Shown one piece after another: positions 26,901 through 35,158 of a DNA stretch of 64,000 nucleotides (positions within the stretch are counted from its first letter, which is position 1; every line of letters begins with the position of its first letter). The position numbers were made by a program, and so were the translations under genes. The notes under the pieces are model-generated. The model was not told where the DNA came from, did no database searches, and was given only the letters and a program-made list of their open reading frames with translations. Source of the DNA: Dokdonia sp. Dokd-P16 (GTDB lineage: Bacteria; Bacteroidota; Bacteroidia; Flavobacteriales; Flavobacteriaceae); assembly GCF_003095655.1 (NCBI RefSeq), contig NZ_CP029151.1, positions 391,501 to 455,500 of the forward strand, read 5' to 3'.

Positions 26901-29820
26901 TTTGTGGTGTTCCTACACTAGCACAATCAAATGTGTTTGGACTAACTGTCAATGTACTAACCGAGCAGTTATCTGATGATCCGTTATCAATAGCGGATGC
27001 TACAATTGAAACCGTTCCTGAAGCGTCTAACTGTACTGTGAGATCTTGAGCAATTGCAGTTGGAGCCATCGTGTCTTCTACTGTTACTGTTGCCTCGGCA
27101 GTATCACTGTTTCCAGAAGCATCTGTTACTGTTAACACCACTGTTTGTGGTGTTCCTACACTAGCACAATCAAATGTGTTTGGTGTAACTGTCAATGTAT
27201 TAACCGAGCAGTTATCTGATGATCCGTTATCAATAGCGGATGCTACAATTGAAACCGTCCCTGAAGCGTCTAACTGTACTGTAATATCTTGAGCAATTGC
27301 AGTTGGTGCAACTGTATCTTCTACCGTAACTGTTGCCTGAGCTGTATCAGTATTTCCAGAAGCATCTGTTACTGTTAATACCACCGTTTGTGGTGTTCCT
27401 ACACTAGCACAATCAAATGTGTTTGGACTAACTGTCAATGTACTAACCGAGCAATTATCTGATGATCCGTTATCAATAGCGGATGCTACAATTGAAACCG
27501 TTCCTGAAGCGTCTAGCTGTACGGTAATATCTTGAGCAATTGCGGTTGGAGCCATCGTGTCTTCTACTGTTACTGTTGCTTGAGCTGTATCACTGTTTCC
27601 AGAAGCATCTGTTACTGTTAACAACACTGTTTGTGGTGTTCCTACACTAGCACAATCAAATGTGTTTGGACTAACTGTCAATGTACTAACCGAGCAGTTA
27701 TCTGATGATCCGTTATCAATAGCGGATGCTACAATTGAAACCGTCCCTGAAGCGTCTAACTGTACGGTGATATCTTGAGCAATTGCAGTTGGTGCAACTG
27801 TATCTTCTACCGTAACTGTTGCCTGAGCTGTATCAGTATTTCCAGAAGCATCTGTTACTGTTAACAACACTGTTTGTGGTGTTCCTACACTAGCACAATC
27901 AAATGTGTTTGGACTAACTGTCAATGTACTAACCGAGCAGTTATCTGAAGATCCGTTATCAATAGCGGATGCTAAAATTGAAACCGTTCCTGAAGCGTCT
28001 AACTGTACTGTGAGATCTTGAGCAATTGCAGTTGGTGCCATTGTATCTTCTACGGTTACCGTTGCCTCAGCAGTGTCTCTCTTTCCAGAAACATCTGTTA
28101 CTGTTAACACTACTGTTTGTGGCGTTCCTACACTAGCACAATCAAATGTGTTTGGTGCTACAGAAATTGAGGCAATCTCACAATTATCTGTAGAGCCATT
28201 ATCTATATCACTTGCTTGTATAGTAACATTCCCTAGTACATCAAGTTGGACAGTAATATCATTTGCGCTAGCCACAGGTGCTTCAGTATCATCTAATGTT
28301 CGACCGAAAGCTCTTTGAGAAAATCTACTAGTATCATCTGCTGCGCAGATAGATTTAACAGAAACCCTATATGTTCTACTTGGGGTTAAATCTTGTACTA
28401 TATAAGGATTAGAAGAGGTATTTAAAGTAAATGACTCTGAAGTACCAAGTTTTTCAACTAATACTTCCCAAGAAGTTGCAGAATTATTCTCAACCCAGCT
28501 CAACTCTAATGAAGAACACCCCACATTATCTACTGTGAGACCACTAGGGGCATCACACGTTGCTAATGTTCTAAAACTACGTGTAGACCACAAACTAAAA
28601 CCATCTGTAAGACCGCAGTTCGCTCTGACGTAAAGCACATAATCTGTATCCTTTGTCAAATTAGAAATTTGATAATTTGTGACAGCTACCATAGTTCCTG
28701 AAGAAGGCTCTGGATCTCCCACTTCTAAGACAGCTACTTCCCAAGAAGTCTCCGCATCACCAGGAGACCAATTAAATTGAGCGCTATCTAACGTAATATT
28801 TGTGGCAGCTAAGGAAATAGGCTGTGGACAAACGGCTGGAGTCTTAAAAAAAACTTGAGATGAAAACTCACTAAGCTCACCTGATTGACAATTAGAGCGT
28901 ATAGCAATACTATACTTAGTATCCTGATCTAAACCCTCAAGATTAAATGGATTGCTGTTTGCATTAACTATTGCAGTATTTTGAGTATCGCGATTAGTTA
29001 CTAGAATATCCCATTGAACTTCGTTCTGAGCGTTTGTCCAAGTAACCGATGCTGTTGTCGGTGTCAATAAATTTTCATCTATATCTAATGAAGATGGAAT
29101 CCCACAAGATGGAGGTATATATTCAAAAGTATAACGAGTACCTTCACCTGGATAATTTGATGTTGAAATTACATTATTAGAAACTGTGCTGCTAATTGTG
29201 GCTGTTGCACCTGGAGTCACACTCAAAAAGCTAAGGGCAGAAGAAAATTCAGTATTGAAACCAATACTAGCTGTTTGATTAGTTGTTGCAGAATTTGGGC
29301 CGTATAGAAAGCTAATCTTATTGGTAGTCTCTTCAAAAATCACCCTAAAACTAACTTCAGAACCCTCTACATCTCCCCAAAGAACATTTTCCCATTCCAC
29401 AGTATATGTTCTATTAGGAGCAATTCCTTCAACTAAAGTTTTTTGTTTAGCAGTTGTATTGTTTTGTGCAGCTCTGATGTTATTATCCCATAAAGGTGCT
29501 ATTATTGAAGTAGCTCCATTACCGTCTTGCTGACCAAGGTCTGCTAGATCATTCGGTTGCGGCTGTACTGATCCTACAGTTAATGCACCATTATTTTGAA
29601 ACCTCATATTGCCAATCTCCTTGCCGGCATACTGAAAGTCAAATGGGAGGATAACATTTCCAACTGTAAAGCGGGAAAGCACCCTTTCATTTGCTCCTAC
29701 TAGAGGCTCATAAGTCTCTAAACTCTCTGAGAAAGCGTAGTTGTTTTCAATCTGAGCATTAATTGTCACGGTTGCTAAAAGTGACAGTAAGCAAAGTAAT
29801 CTTAATGTAATTTTTTCCAT
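23908..29820 (-). CDS. Giant T9SS-secreted surface protein with HYR repeats
   Basis: A 1970-residue protein. Order: signal peptide (1-22, ending TINAQ), N-terminal beta domain (to about 235), three fibronectin type III domains (about 237-512), 17 HYR-like repeats of 81 residues (about 516-1890), and a C-terminal type IX secretion sorting domain (YPNPT...KIYDMSGK...LPSGLYILEI, about 1895-1970). The 15 central repeats are almost identical (DNGSSDNCS, NTFDCASVGTPQTV, VTVEDT), each with two Cys. The first and last repeats are diverged. It is probably an exported adhesin or matrix fibre. The plus-strand 73-residue ORFs inside it are shadows. Confidence 0.93.
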   Translation of the reverse strand: MEKITLRLLCLLSLLATVTINAQIENNYAFSESLETYEPLVGANERVLSRFTVGNVILPFDFQYAGKEIGNMRFQNNGALTVGSVQPQPNDLADLGQQDGNGATSIIAPLWDNNIRAAQNNTTAKQKTLVEGIAPNRTYTVEWENVLWGDVEGSEVSFRVIFEETTNKISFLYGPNSATTNQTASIGFNTEFSSALSFLSVTPGATATISSTVSNNVISTSNYPGEGTRYTFEYIPPSCGIPSSLDIDENLLTPTTASVTWTNAQNEVQWDILVTNRDTQNTAIVNANSNPFNLEGLDQDTKYSIAIRSNCQSGELSEFSSQVFFKTPAVCPQPISLAATNITLDSAQFNWSPGDAETSWEVAVLEVGDPEPSSGTMVAVTNYQISNLTKDTDYVLYVRANCGLTDGFSLWSTRSFRTLATCDAPSGLTVDNVGCSSLELSWVENNSATSWEVLVEKLGTSESFTLNTSSNPYIVQDLTPSRTYRVSVKSICAADDTSRFSQRAFGRTLDDTEAPVASANDITVQLDVLGNVTIQASDIDNGSTDNCEIASISVAPNTFDCASVGTPQTVVLTVTDVSGKRDTAEATVTVEDTMAPTAIAQDLTVQLDASGTVSILASAIDNGSSDNCSVSTLTVSPNTFDCASVGTPQTVLLTVTDASGNTDTAQATVTVEDTVAPTAIAQDITVQLDASGTVSIVASAIDNGSSDNCSVSTLTVSPNTFDCASVGTPQTVLLTVTDASGNSDTAQATVTVEDTMAPTAIAQDITVQLDASGTVSIVASAIDNGSSDNCSVSTLTVSPNTFDCASVGTPQTVVLTVTDASGNTDTAQATVTVEDTVAPTAIAQDITVQLDASGTVSIVASAIDNGSSDNCSVNTLTVTPNTFDCASVGTPQTVVLTVTDASGNSDTAEATVTVEDTMAPTAIAQDLTVQLDASGTVSIVASAIDNGSSDNCSVSTLTVSPNTFDCASVGTPQTVLLTVTDASGNTDTAEATVTVEDTMAPTAIAQDITVQLDASGTVSIVASAIDNGSSDNCSVSTLTVSPNTFDCASVGTPQTVLLTVTDASGNTDTAQATVTVEDTVAPTAIAQDITVQLDASGTVSIVASAIDNGSSDNCSVSTLTVSPNTFDCASVGTPQTVLLTVTDASGNSDTAEATVTVEDTMAPTAIAQDITVQLDASGTVSIVASAIDNGSSDNCSVSTLTVSPNTFDCASVGTPQTVVLTVTDASGNTDTAEATVTVEDTVAPTAIAQDITVQLDASGTVSIVASAIDNGSSDNCSVNTLTVTPNTFDCASVGTPQTVVLTVTDASGNSDTAEATVTVEDTMAPTAIAQDLTVQLDASGTVSIVASAIDNGSSDNCSVSTLTVSPNTFDCASVGTPQTVLLTVTDASGNSDTAEATVTVEDTMAPTAIAQDITVQLDASGTVSIVASAIDNGSSDNCSVSTLTVSPNTFDCASVGTPQTVVLTVTDASGNTDTAQATVTVEDTVAPTAIAQDITVQLDASGTVSIVASAIDNGSSDNCSVSTLTVSPNTFDCASVGTPQTVVLTVTDASGNSDTAEATVTVEDTMAPTAIAQDITVQLDASGTVSIVASAIDNGSSDNCSVSTLTVSPNTFDCASVGTPQTVVLTVTDASGNTDTAQATVTVEDTVAPTAIAQDITVQLDASGTVSIVASAIDNGSSDNCSVSTLTVSPNTFDCASVGTPQTVLLTVTDASGNTDTAQATVTVEDTVAPTAIAQDITVQLDASGTVSILASAIDNGSTDNCSISTLTVSPNTFDCASVGTPQTVVLTVTDASGNTDTAQATVTVEDTVAPTANCVAPFTLDLDDSGTATITSADINDMSSDNCAIESVTIDVTTFTVDNVGDNIITLTITDLSGNISTCSTVVTISDPTLSTEEIVAPSFEFYPNPTIDFIYFSKEIQSLKIYDMSGKYVFSSSSVSKSFDVSRLPSGLYILEIKGTDSKTVLKKMIKR
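24360..28275. repeat. 243-bp tandem repeats of the surface protein
   Basis: Repeat boundaries (TTGAGCAATTGC[A/G]GTTGG) recur every 243 bp from about 24625 to about 28027, giving 15 boundaries, with diverged units at each end. Rare variants (TGTATTAACC, GAGATCTTGAGC) recur exactly 1215 bp apart, showing a five-unit block duplication. Such an array is prone to length change by recombination. Confidence 0.92.
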
Positions 29821-29861
29821 ACTCTTCAGAATAATTTTCGTTAAAAATTTTCGTGAAAATA

Positions 29862-29903
29862 GGATAATTCTTACAAATAATATGCAATCTGTAAGAATTA
29901 TCC
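29862..29903. promoter_or_regulatory. Perfect 14-bp inverted repeat upstream of surface-protein gene
   Basis: GGATAATTCTTACA (29862-29875) and its exact complement TGTAAGAATTATCC (29890-29903) flank 14 nt. It lies 42-83 nt upstream of the minus-strand ATG, so it may be an operator pair or a 5'-UTR hairpin. Confidence 0.65.
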
Positions 29904-30067
29904 ATCAAAAAAAAGCTCAATATCAGAATAATAGGGCGCTGACATAAAAAATCAACTATAATAATAGTAATGTAGAACACCCCACATACGTCCTGATAAA
30001 GGAAAAACTATAAACTCAGAATTTATTAATTCCCTAACTTTATTGCGCATATTCAACACACTCAACC

Positions 30068-30949
30068 ATGCTCCACACCATCCAAAATGAAAACCTCATC
30101 TGCACTATCACGTCAAAAGGGGCAGAAATACGTTCTTTAATTAATAAGGAGACTGGTGAAGAATATATCTGGCAGATAGATTCTTCTGTGTGGGGAAGTA
30201 GTTCGCCGGTGTTGTTTCCTGCGATTGGTAACATTAAGGAGAATAAGATGGTTTTTAATGGCGAAGACTATGCCATGACTAAGCATGGAATTATAAGAAA
30301 TAATGAGCAGCTTGATTTTCAGCAACAAGACGCGTCTAGTTGTTCTTTTACGCTCACAAGTTCAGATGAAACCTTACGACAGTATCCATATAAGTTCCAT
30401 TTTCGCGTAAGCTTTACTCTTGTTGAGTATCGATTGTTAATGACATATACGGTTACAAATAATGATACCGTGCCTATGCATTTTGCCTGTGGTGGTCACA
30501 CTGCTTATGCTTGCCCGCTGGATGAGCATACTGCACTATCTGATTATATCATTGAGTTTCCAGAGCCACTTAATCTTGAGTCTCGCACGCTAGGAAATAG
30601 CGGATTATTATCTCCTAAAAAACGATCTATCAAAACTAATGGCGGACTCTTACCACTCTCAAAAACGCTTTTCAATGAAGATGCCCTCATCTTTACAGAC
30701 ATTACTCATGACTGGGTACGACTGCGTAAAAAAGATAAAAAGAAAGGAGTCATCGTGCGCTTTAAGGATTATCCTAACCTTGCTTTATGGTCAAAACCCG
30801 CTGCAGATTATGTGTGTATTGAACCGTGGTTAGGGCTTCCAGATAGCGAAGATGAAAGCATTGATATCACTAAAAAAGGTTCTTATAAAACGCTCGCGCC
30901 AGGTGCAACATTTGATATCACTATTGAAACCGAAATAGAGCAAAACTGA
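30068..30949 (+). CDS. Aldose 1-epimerase family protein (LacX-like)
   Basis: A 293-residue galactose-mutarotase-like enzyme of the LacX/YeaD-like branch. The beta-sandwich carries FPAIGN (about 54-59), the catalytic-type HFACGGHTAY (about 138-147) and CIEPWLGLPD (about 257-266), where the Glu is the expected general base. It probably interconverts anomers of a sugar or sugar phosphate in the cytoplasm. Its first 180 bp are duplicated at 23613. The surface-protein gene now separates it from the membrane-protein gene that precedes the remnant. Confidence 0.85.
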   Translation: MLHTIQNENLICTITSKGAEIRSLINKETGEEYIWQIDSSVWGSSSPVLFPAIGNIKENKMVFNGEDYAMTKHGIIRNNEQLDFQQQDASSCSFTLTSSDETLRQYPYKFHFRVSFTLVEYRLLMTYTVTNNDTVPMHFACGGHTAYACPLDEHTALSDYIIEFPEPLNLESRTLGNSGLLSPKKRSIKTNGGLLPLSKTLFNEDALIFTDITHDWVRLRKKDKKKGVIVRFKDYPNLALWSKPAADYVCIEPWLGLPDSEDESIDITKKGSYKTLAPGATFDITIETEIEQN

Positions 30950-31111
30950 CTGCCGTGACACACTGACCACTTCTTAAATTATAGCTATCACGCATTCTGA
31001 TTATTAAAAAAAACGAGCGATAAAGCAGAAAAGTAGTATCTTCTTTCCATATTATATGCTTCTTGAGCGTACTTGATATTCTAAAAGCACTCATTTAACT
31101 ATTGCATTATT

Positions 31112-31633
31112 ATGAAAATAACAACTACACTCTTAGTACTATGTATCGCTACCACAGCTTTTTCTCAGCGTGAGAAAACAAAAAAGCCTGGGGTTTCATT
31201 TAAGATATCTACAGAAGCTGTCGCTCAACCATCTGAGAAGCTCAATAATGTGCTTGATTATTTTGAAGATCAAGATCGATTAACACGGGTATTGAATGCT
31301 CCATGTAATGATTGCGATACTACCGTAGACCAACTAGAAAAGCAATTTATTCTGAATAGTTTAAAGGAGATAAAGCAACATTTTGCTTCTAAAATCTCTA
31401 TAGATGAACATGATTTTTTGAGAATAGAAGGACATCAAGGAAAGGTTTATAAGACAAAAGAAGAGGTGATAAACGCATATCAAGAGCACCTAGCTATTGA
31501 AATCAAAGAGTTACTCATTAAAATACAAATAAACGAAAAGGAGATTGAAAAACATAGACTGGCACCTATACCTCCTCCTGCAATTTTAGAAGATAGAATG
31601 AAAGCAAAAAAAACAATCAATAAAAACGAATAG
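31112..31633 (+). CDS. Secreted or periplasmic hypothetical protein
   Basis: A 173-residue protein with signal peptide ending AFSQ (about residue 19). The mature part is charged and mostly helical, with a CNDC pair (about 66-69) and a Lys-rich tail. No family recognised. It ends 4 bp before the antiporter gene and is probably co-transcribed with it. Confidence 0.6.
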   Translation: MKITTTLLVLCIATTAFSQREKTKKPGVSFKISTEAVAQPSEKLNNVLDYFEDQDRLTRVLNAPCNDCDTTVDQLEKQFILNSLKEIKQHFASKISIDEHDFLRIEGHQGKVYKTKEEVINAYQEHLAIEIKELLIKIQINEKEIEKHRLAPIPPPAILEDRMKAKKTINKNE

Positions 31634-31637
31634 CGCA

Positions 31638-32900
31638 ATGCCTTTTATAGTAGAAACCCCTCCTTATTTTGTTGCATTAGCTTACACTGGATTTGCTATC
31701 TCACTTATGGCATTTATTCCCGTGTATTCAAAAAAAATAAAAATCACTTACATCATACCGCTACTACTATTAGGTATGATATTATACTTTGCGGGTGCAC
31801 CTCTTCCTTGGCCAGATCCGCTATGGGAATTAGAAACAGGTAAGATTGTAAGTGAAGTTATTGTGATCATAAGTCTTATGACGGCTGGGCTCAAAATAGG
31901 CACTAGCTATAAATGGAGTGACTGGAAAAAACCGTTGTCACTGGTAGCGATTACAATGCCGCTATGCATGATTGCCATCTTTGCTATTGCTCATTTCTTA
32001 CTAGGACTCAATGGTCCCGTTTCTTTATTACTCGCTGCAGTCCTTGCGCCTACAGATCCCGTGCTTGCTAGTGAATTACAACTAGAAGAACATCAAGATT
32101 TAGAAGAAAGAAATACAGGTTTACGGTACACGCTTACCGCAGAGGCTGGTATAAATGATGGGCTAGCTTTTCCATTTGTCTTTCTAGCTATTTTATGGAG
32201 TGAAGCTAGCAGTTTTCAAGAAATAAACTGGATGCATTTTATAAGCTATTATGTCTTATTTAAAATTATAGGTGGTCTCTTAGTTGGCGCCTTAATAGGC
32301 TTTATATATAGCTGGGTGGTACAATACCATAGTAAAGAACATCAAAAATATATACTCAATGGTTTTATTGCGGTCGCACTCACATTCTTCTCCTACGGTC
32401 TAGGAGAAATACTCAGTACCTACGGTTTTTTAAGTGTGTTTGCTACTGGTGTATTTATGCAATATCACTGCCGAAAATCTACAGAGGATAATATAAACAC
32501 CTCCATGCTGCACTTTGCAGAAGAAACAGAAAAATTACTCGTCGCATTATGGACTATCTTTTTTGGTGGCGCACTAGTCTCGGGTATTTTATCATACACA
32601 GATGTAAATGGTATCATAGCGAGTCTAGTTATTGTGCTAGTATTGCGACCTATTTTCGGGTATTTCGCCATGCTTACAACAAATTTTTCAGGAGCAAAAA
32701 AGTGGGCTATTAGTTTCTTCGGGATACGCGGTATAGGGAGTTTCTTTTACCTTAGTTATGCTTTGATACACGGTAATTTTACAGAGTATGACGAGCTATT
32801 TGGCATTGTGAGTTATGTGATTCTCTTTAGCATTCTTATTCACGGACTTACGAGCCTACACGTGATTGATTATTTTAAGCGAACAAACAAAGCCGCTTAG
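31638..32900 (+). CDS. CPA1-type Na+/H+ antiporter
   Basis: A 420-residue membrane transporter with 11-12 helices. The transport-site motifs are present: APTDPVLA with Asp140 of the TDP (139-141) and EAGINDG (169-175) with the Asn173-Asp174 pair, as in NhaP-type electroneutral exchangers. It exports Na+ (or K+) in exchange for protons, fitting a marine lifestyle. It lacks a cytoplasmic TrkA domain, but an RCK_C protein is encoded nearby (33739). Bases 31651-31661 are exactly complementary to the loop of three putative sRNAs. Confidence 0.88.
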   Translation: MPFIVETPPYFVALAYTGFAISLMAFIPVYSKKIKITYIIPLLLLGMILYFAGAPLPWPDPLWELETGKIVSEVIVIISLMTAGLKIGTSYKWSDWKKPLSLVAITMPLCMIAIFAIAHFLLGLNGPVSLLLAAVLAPTDPVLASELQLEEHQDLEERNTGLRYTLTAEAGINDGLAFPFVFLAILWSEASSFQEINWMHFISYYVLFKIIGGLLVGALIGFIYSWVVQYHSKEHQKYILNGFIAVALTFFSYGLGEILSTYGFLSVFATGVFMQYHCRKSTEDNINTSMLHFAEETEKLLVALWTIFFGGALVSGILSYTDVNGIIASLVIVLVLRPIFGYFAMLTTNFSGAKKWAISFFGIRGIGSFFYLSYALIHGNFTEYDELFGIVSYVILFSILIHGLTSLHVIDYFKRTNKAA

Positions 32901-32957
32901 CAATATCACTGTTGCTTATATATTTTATTGGCTTAAAGCCAAAATATCTTTTTCATC

Positions 32958-33659
32958 ATGTTTATCACTACTATTGTAGTATTTGTCGTTTCTATGTCAC
33001 TCGTTGCTGGTGCCTTATGGGGATTGTATGGAAGATTACCAAAAAAGACAGAAGGATTTCTCATTGCACTTGCTGGAGGAGCACTCATAGTATCTGCAGT
33101 GTTAGAGCTTATAGAACCTGCTATGGAGGATGGTGATGTACTGCTACCGCTCTTGTTTGTTTTTATAGGAGCTTTAGTATTTACAAGCTTAGATTTTTAT
33201 GTAAAAGAAAAATGGAGTTCAAAAAGCGGTGGCGCAGGTCTTCTAGCAGCCATAACCCTAGACGGTCTTCCAGAGAACTTAGCACTAGGTGTTGCACTTA
33301 TAAGCGCAGACCCACTTGCTGTTGCCGCTCTTTCTGGATCGATACTGCTATCTAATCTTCCCGAAGCTGCGGGAGGAGCAAAAGAAATGAAAGACGACGG
33401 AAGGTCTAAAAGATCTATCCTCATACTATGGACAGGGACTGCCATATTGCTTTCTGCCGCAGCACTTGTAGGTTACTTCTTTCTAGAAAATGTTTCTAAA
33501 GATATCCTAAACAATATACGGTGTTTTGCCGGTGGTGCTGTCGTAGCTTCACTTGCTATTGAAGTTTTCCCAAAAGCTTTTAAAGAAGATAAATACTGGA
33601 CTGGACTCGCAACTGCTCTAGGTCTGGTCATTGCCTTTTACCTTAATAGTCTGTCATAA
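32958..33659 (+). CDS. ZIP-like metal transporter family protein
   Basis: A 233-residue protein with about seven or eight membrane segments and a ZIP-like layout. The two metal-site helices are recognisable but altered: DGLPENLALG (102-111) in place of HNxPEGxA and SNLPEA (132-137) in place of the second HExPHE-type motif. Key His residues are missing, so metal selectivity may differ or the protein may not carry zinc. It lies 57 bp after the antiporter gene. Confidence 0.6.
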   Translation: MFITTIVVFVVSMSLVAGALWGLYGRLPKKTEGFLIALAGGALIVSAVLELIEPAMEDGDVLLPLLFVFIGALVFTSLDFYVKEKWSSKSGGAGLLAAITLDGLPENLALGVALISADPLAVAALSGSILLSNLPEAAGGAKEMKDDGRSKRSILILWTGTAILLSAAALVGYFFLENVSKDILNNIRCFAGGAVVASLAIEVFPKAFKEDKYWTGLATALGLVIAFYLNSLS

Positions 33660-33709
33660 ATAGTGCTTGCTTGACCACATGTTTTTGTAAGATGATTACA
33701 ATAAATAAC

Positions 33710-33717
33710 TAGCTTTG
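33710..33717 (+). promoter_or_regulatory. Putative promoter of RCK_C gene (TAGCTTTG)
   Basis: TAnnTTTG match with TTTTTG ending at 33687, 22 bp upstream, a reasonable -33/-7 pair. The ATG follows at 33739. Confidence 0.5.
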
Positions 33718-33738
33718 TAGCTCCTAGAATTACCACAT

Positions 33739-34512
33739 ATGATTGCAGCTGTTTCCCTATTCCTTATCATCACTATCTCTGTGTTGATCACTAAGATTTC
33801 TACTATCGCACTAGTACACACTGGTCTCTCAGAAGAAAGTGCCAAGTTTCAATCGCGATCTGCTTACACTGGTGCAGGCATAAGTTCGCAGGAAACAGAA
33901 AGCATTATGAATCATCCTGTACGCCGTAAGATTATTTACAACTTAATGCTCATAGGTAATGCCGGAATTGTTACTGCGATGTCATCATTGATACTCACCT
34001 TTGTGCTACCAGAATCTAATGCTTCTCGATTTTATGGGTTTTTAATCATTGTAGGCGGTATTCTAGTGCTATGGTTCGGGATACGTAGTAAATGGGTTAA
34101 TCGCGGCTTATCTAAAGTAATTAATAGAATGCTCAAAAAGTATACAGACCTAGAGGTTCAAGACTATGCTGCTGTATTACATCTAAAAGACAATTTTAAA
34201 ATTATAAAAGCTACCGTAGATACAGATGGCTGGATGTGCAATCGCACACTACAAGAGTTAGACTTACGAGAGGAAGGAATCACTGTGCTAGGTGTAGAGC
34301 GTGAGGGGACAGGTTATTTTGGATCTCCATCGGGTAATTTTAAAATGTTACCACATGATGAAGTAACACTCTATGGTAAGTCTGATGGCATTAAAAGTAT
34401 CTACAATCGTAAGAAGGATCATTATGCGCATCTCGAACACAAGAAATTTGTAGAAAAAGAAGAAGAACGCAAAGCAAATGATGTAGAAAAAATAAAAACT
34501 ACTACAGACTAA
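33739..34512 (+). CDS. Membrane protein with C-terminal RCK_C (TrkA-C) domain
   Basis: A 257-residue protein with three N-terminal membrane segments (about 3-22, 71-93, 100-117), then a TrkA-C-type ligand-binding domain (about 150-230) with the features LQELDLREEGITVLGVERE and LPHDEVTLYG. RCK_C domains bind nucleotides or ions and regulate transporters. The charged tail (EEERKANDVEK) is cytoplasmic. It may regulate ion flux together with the antiporter upstream. Confidence 0.78.
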   Translation: MIAAVSLFLIITISVLITKISTIALVHTGLSEESAKFQSRSAYTGAGISSQETESIMNHPVRRKIIYNLMLIGNAGIVTAMSSLILTFVLPESNASRFYGFLIIVGGILVLWFGIRSKWVNRGLSKVINRMLKKYTDLEVQDYAAVLHLKDNFKIIKATVDTDGWMCNRTLQELDLREEGITVLGVEREGTGYFGSPSGNFKMLPHDEVTLYGKSDGIKSIYNRKKDHYAHLEHKKFVEKEEERKANDVEKIKTTTD

Positions 34513-34631
34513 ATCCACTACAAACACAAATTCATTACAATAAGAGGATATCTAGATTTTTGATCTTTTACAGGTCTTCTACTTTTCCTAAAACTTAGTT
34601 TTTTATACCTTGCTCTTCTAAAATAAAATTC

Positions 34632-35147
34632 ATGGCTCGTAAAAAATCTACTTCACTTAAAATGCGCATTCTTCACAGATACCTAGGCTTCTTTCTAGCA
34701 GGAATCATGGCAGTTTATGCGATAAGTGGGATTGTTTTAATCTTTAGAGACTCAGATACTTTTAAGAATACGGTTGTCATAGAAAAAACACTTGACCCAA
34801 ACCTCTCTGCGCCATCACTAGCCAAAGCTGTAAATAATAAAAGACTTAAGGTAACTAAAGAAGAAGGTAGTGTTCTCTACTTTGCTGAAGGAACTTATAA
34901 TAGTACTACTGGAGCGGTTGTGTATTCTAAAAAAGAATTGCCTTTTATACTTGATAAGCTTACTCATTTCCATAAAGCTAAATCTGGTGATCCTCTATAT
35001 TTTTTAAATATCTTTTTTGGACTAAGCTTACTATTCTTTGTAATATCCTCATTCTGGATGTTTATTCCATCTAGCCCTATTTACAGAAAGGGAATGCTCT
35101 TTGTAGCAGGAGGAATAGTACTTGCGCTTATATTATTATTTGTCTAG
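34632..35147 (+). CDS. PepSY-associated membrane protein
   Basis: A 171-residue protein beginning with a basic segment and a helix, RILHRYLGFFLAGIMAVYAISG (about 13-34), the hallmark of PepSY_TM proteins. A small external domain (about 40-115) and two further helices (about 118-138 and 149-168) follow. It is shorter than sulfite-reductase-like PepSY_TM proteins. Function is unknown; it might bind a redox or metal partner. Confidence 0.75.
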   Translation: MARKKSTSLKMRILHRYLGFFLAGIMAVYAISGIVLIFRDSDTFKNTVVIEKTLDPNLSAPSLAKAVNNKRLKVTKEEGSVLYFAEGTYNSTTGAVVYSKKELPFILDKLTHFHKAKSGDPLYFLNIFFGLSLLFFVISSFWMFIPSSPIYRKGMLFVAGGIVLALILLFV

Positions 35148-35158
35148 GCTTACCCTCA

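Noticed and set aside
24167-27292. Series of plus-strand ORFs of about 73 codons at 243-bp spacing
   Set aside because: They are antisense shadows of the tandem repeats of the minus-strand surface protein, identical wherever the repeats are identical.
24360-28275. CRISPR-like periodic array
   Set aside because: The period is 243 bp, the whole unit is conserved, and it encodes an uninterrupted protein. No short repeats with unique spacers and no cas genes.
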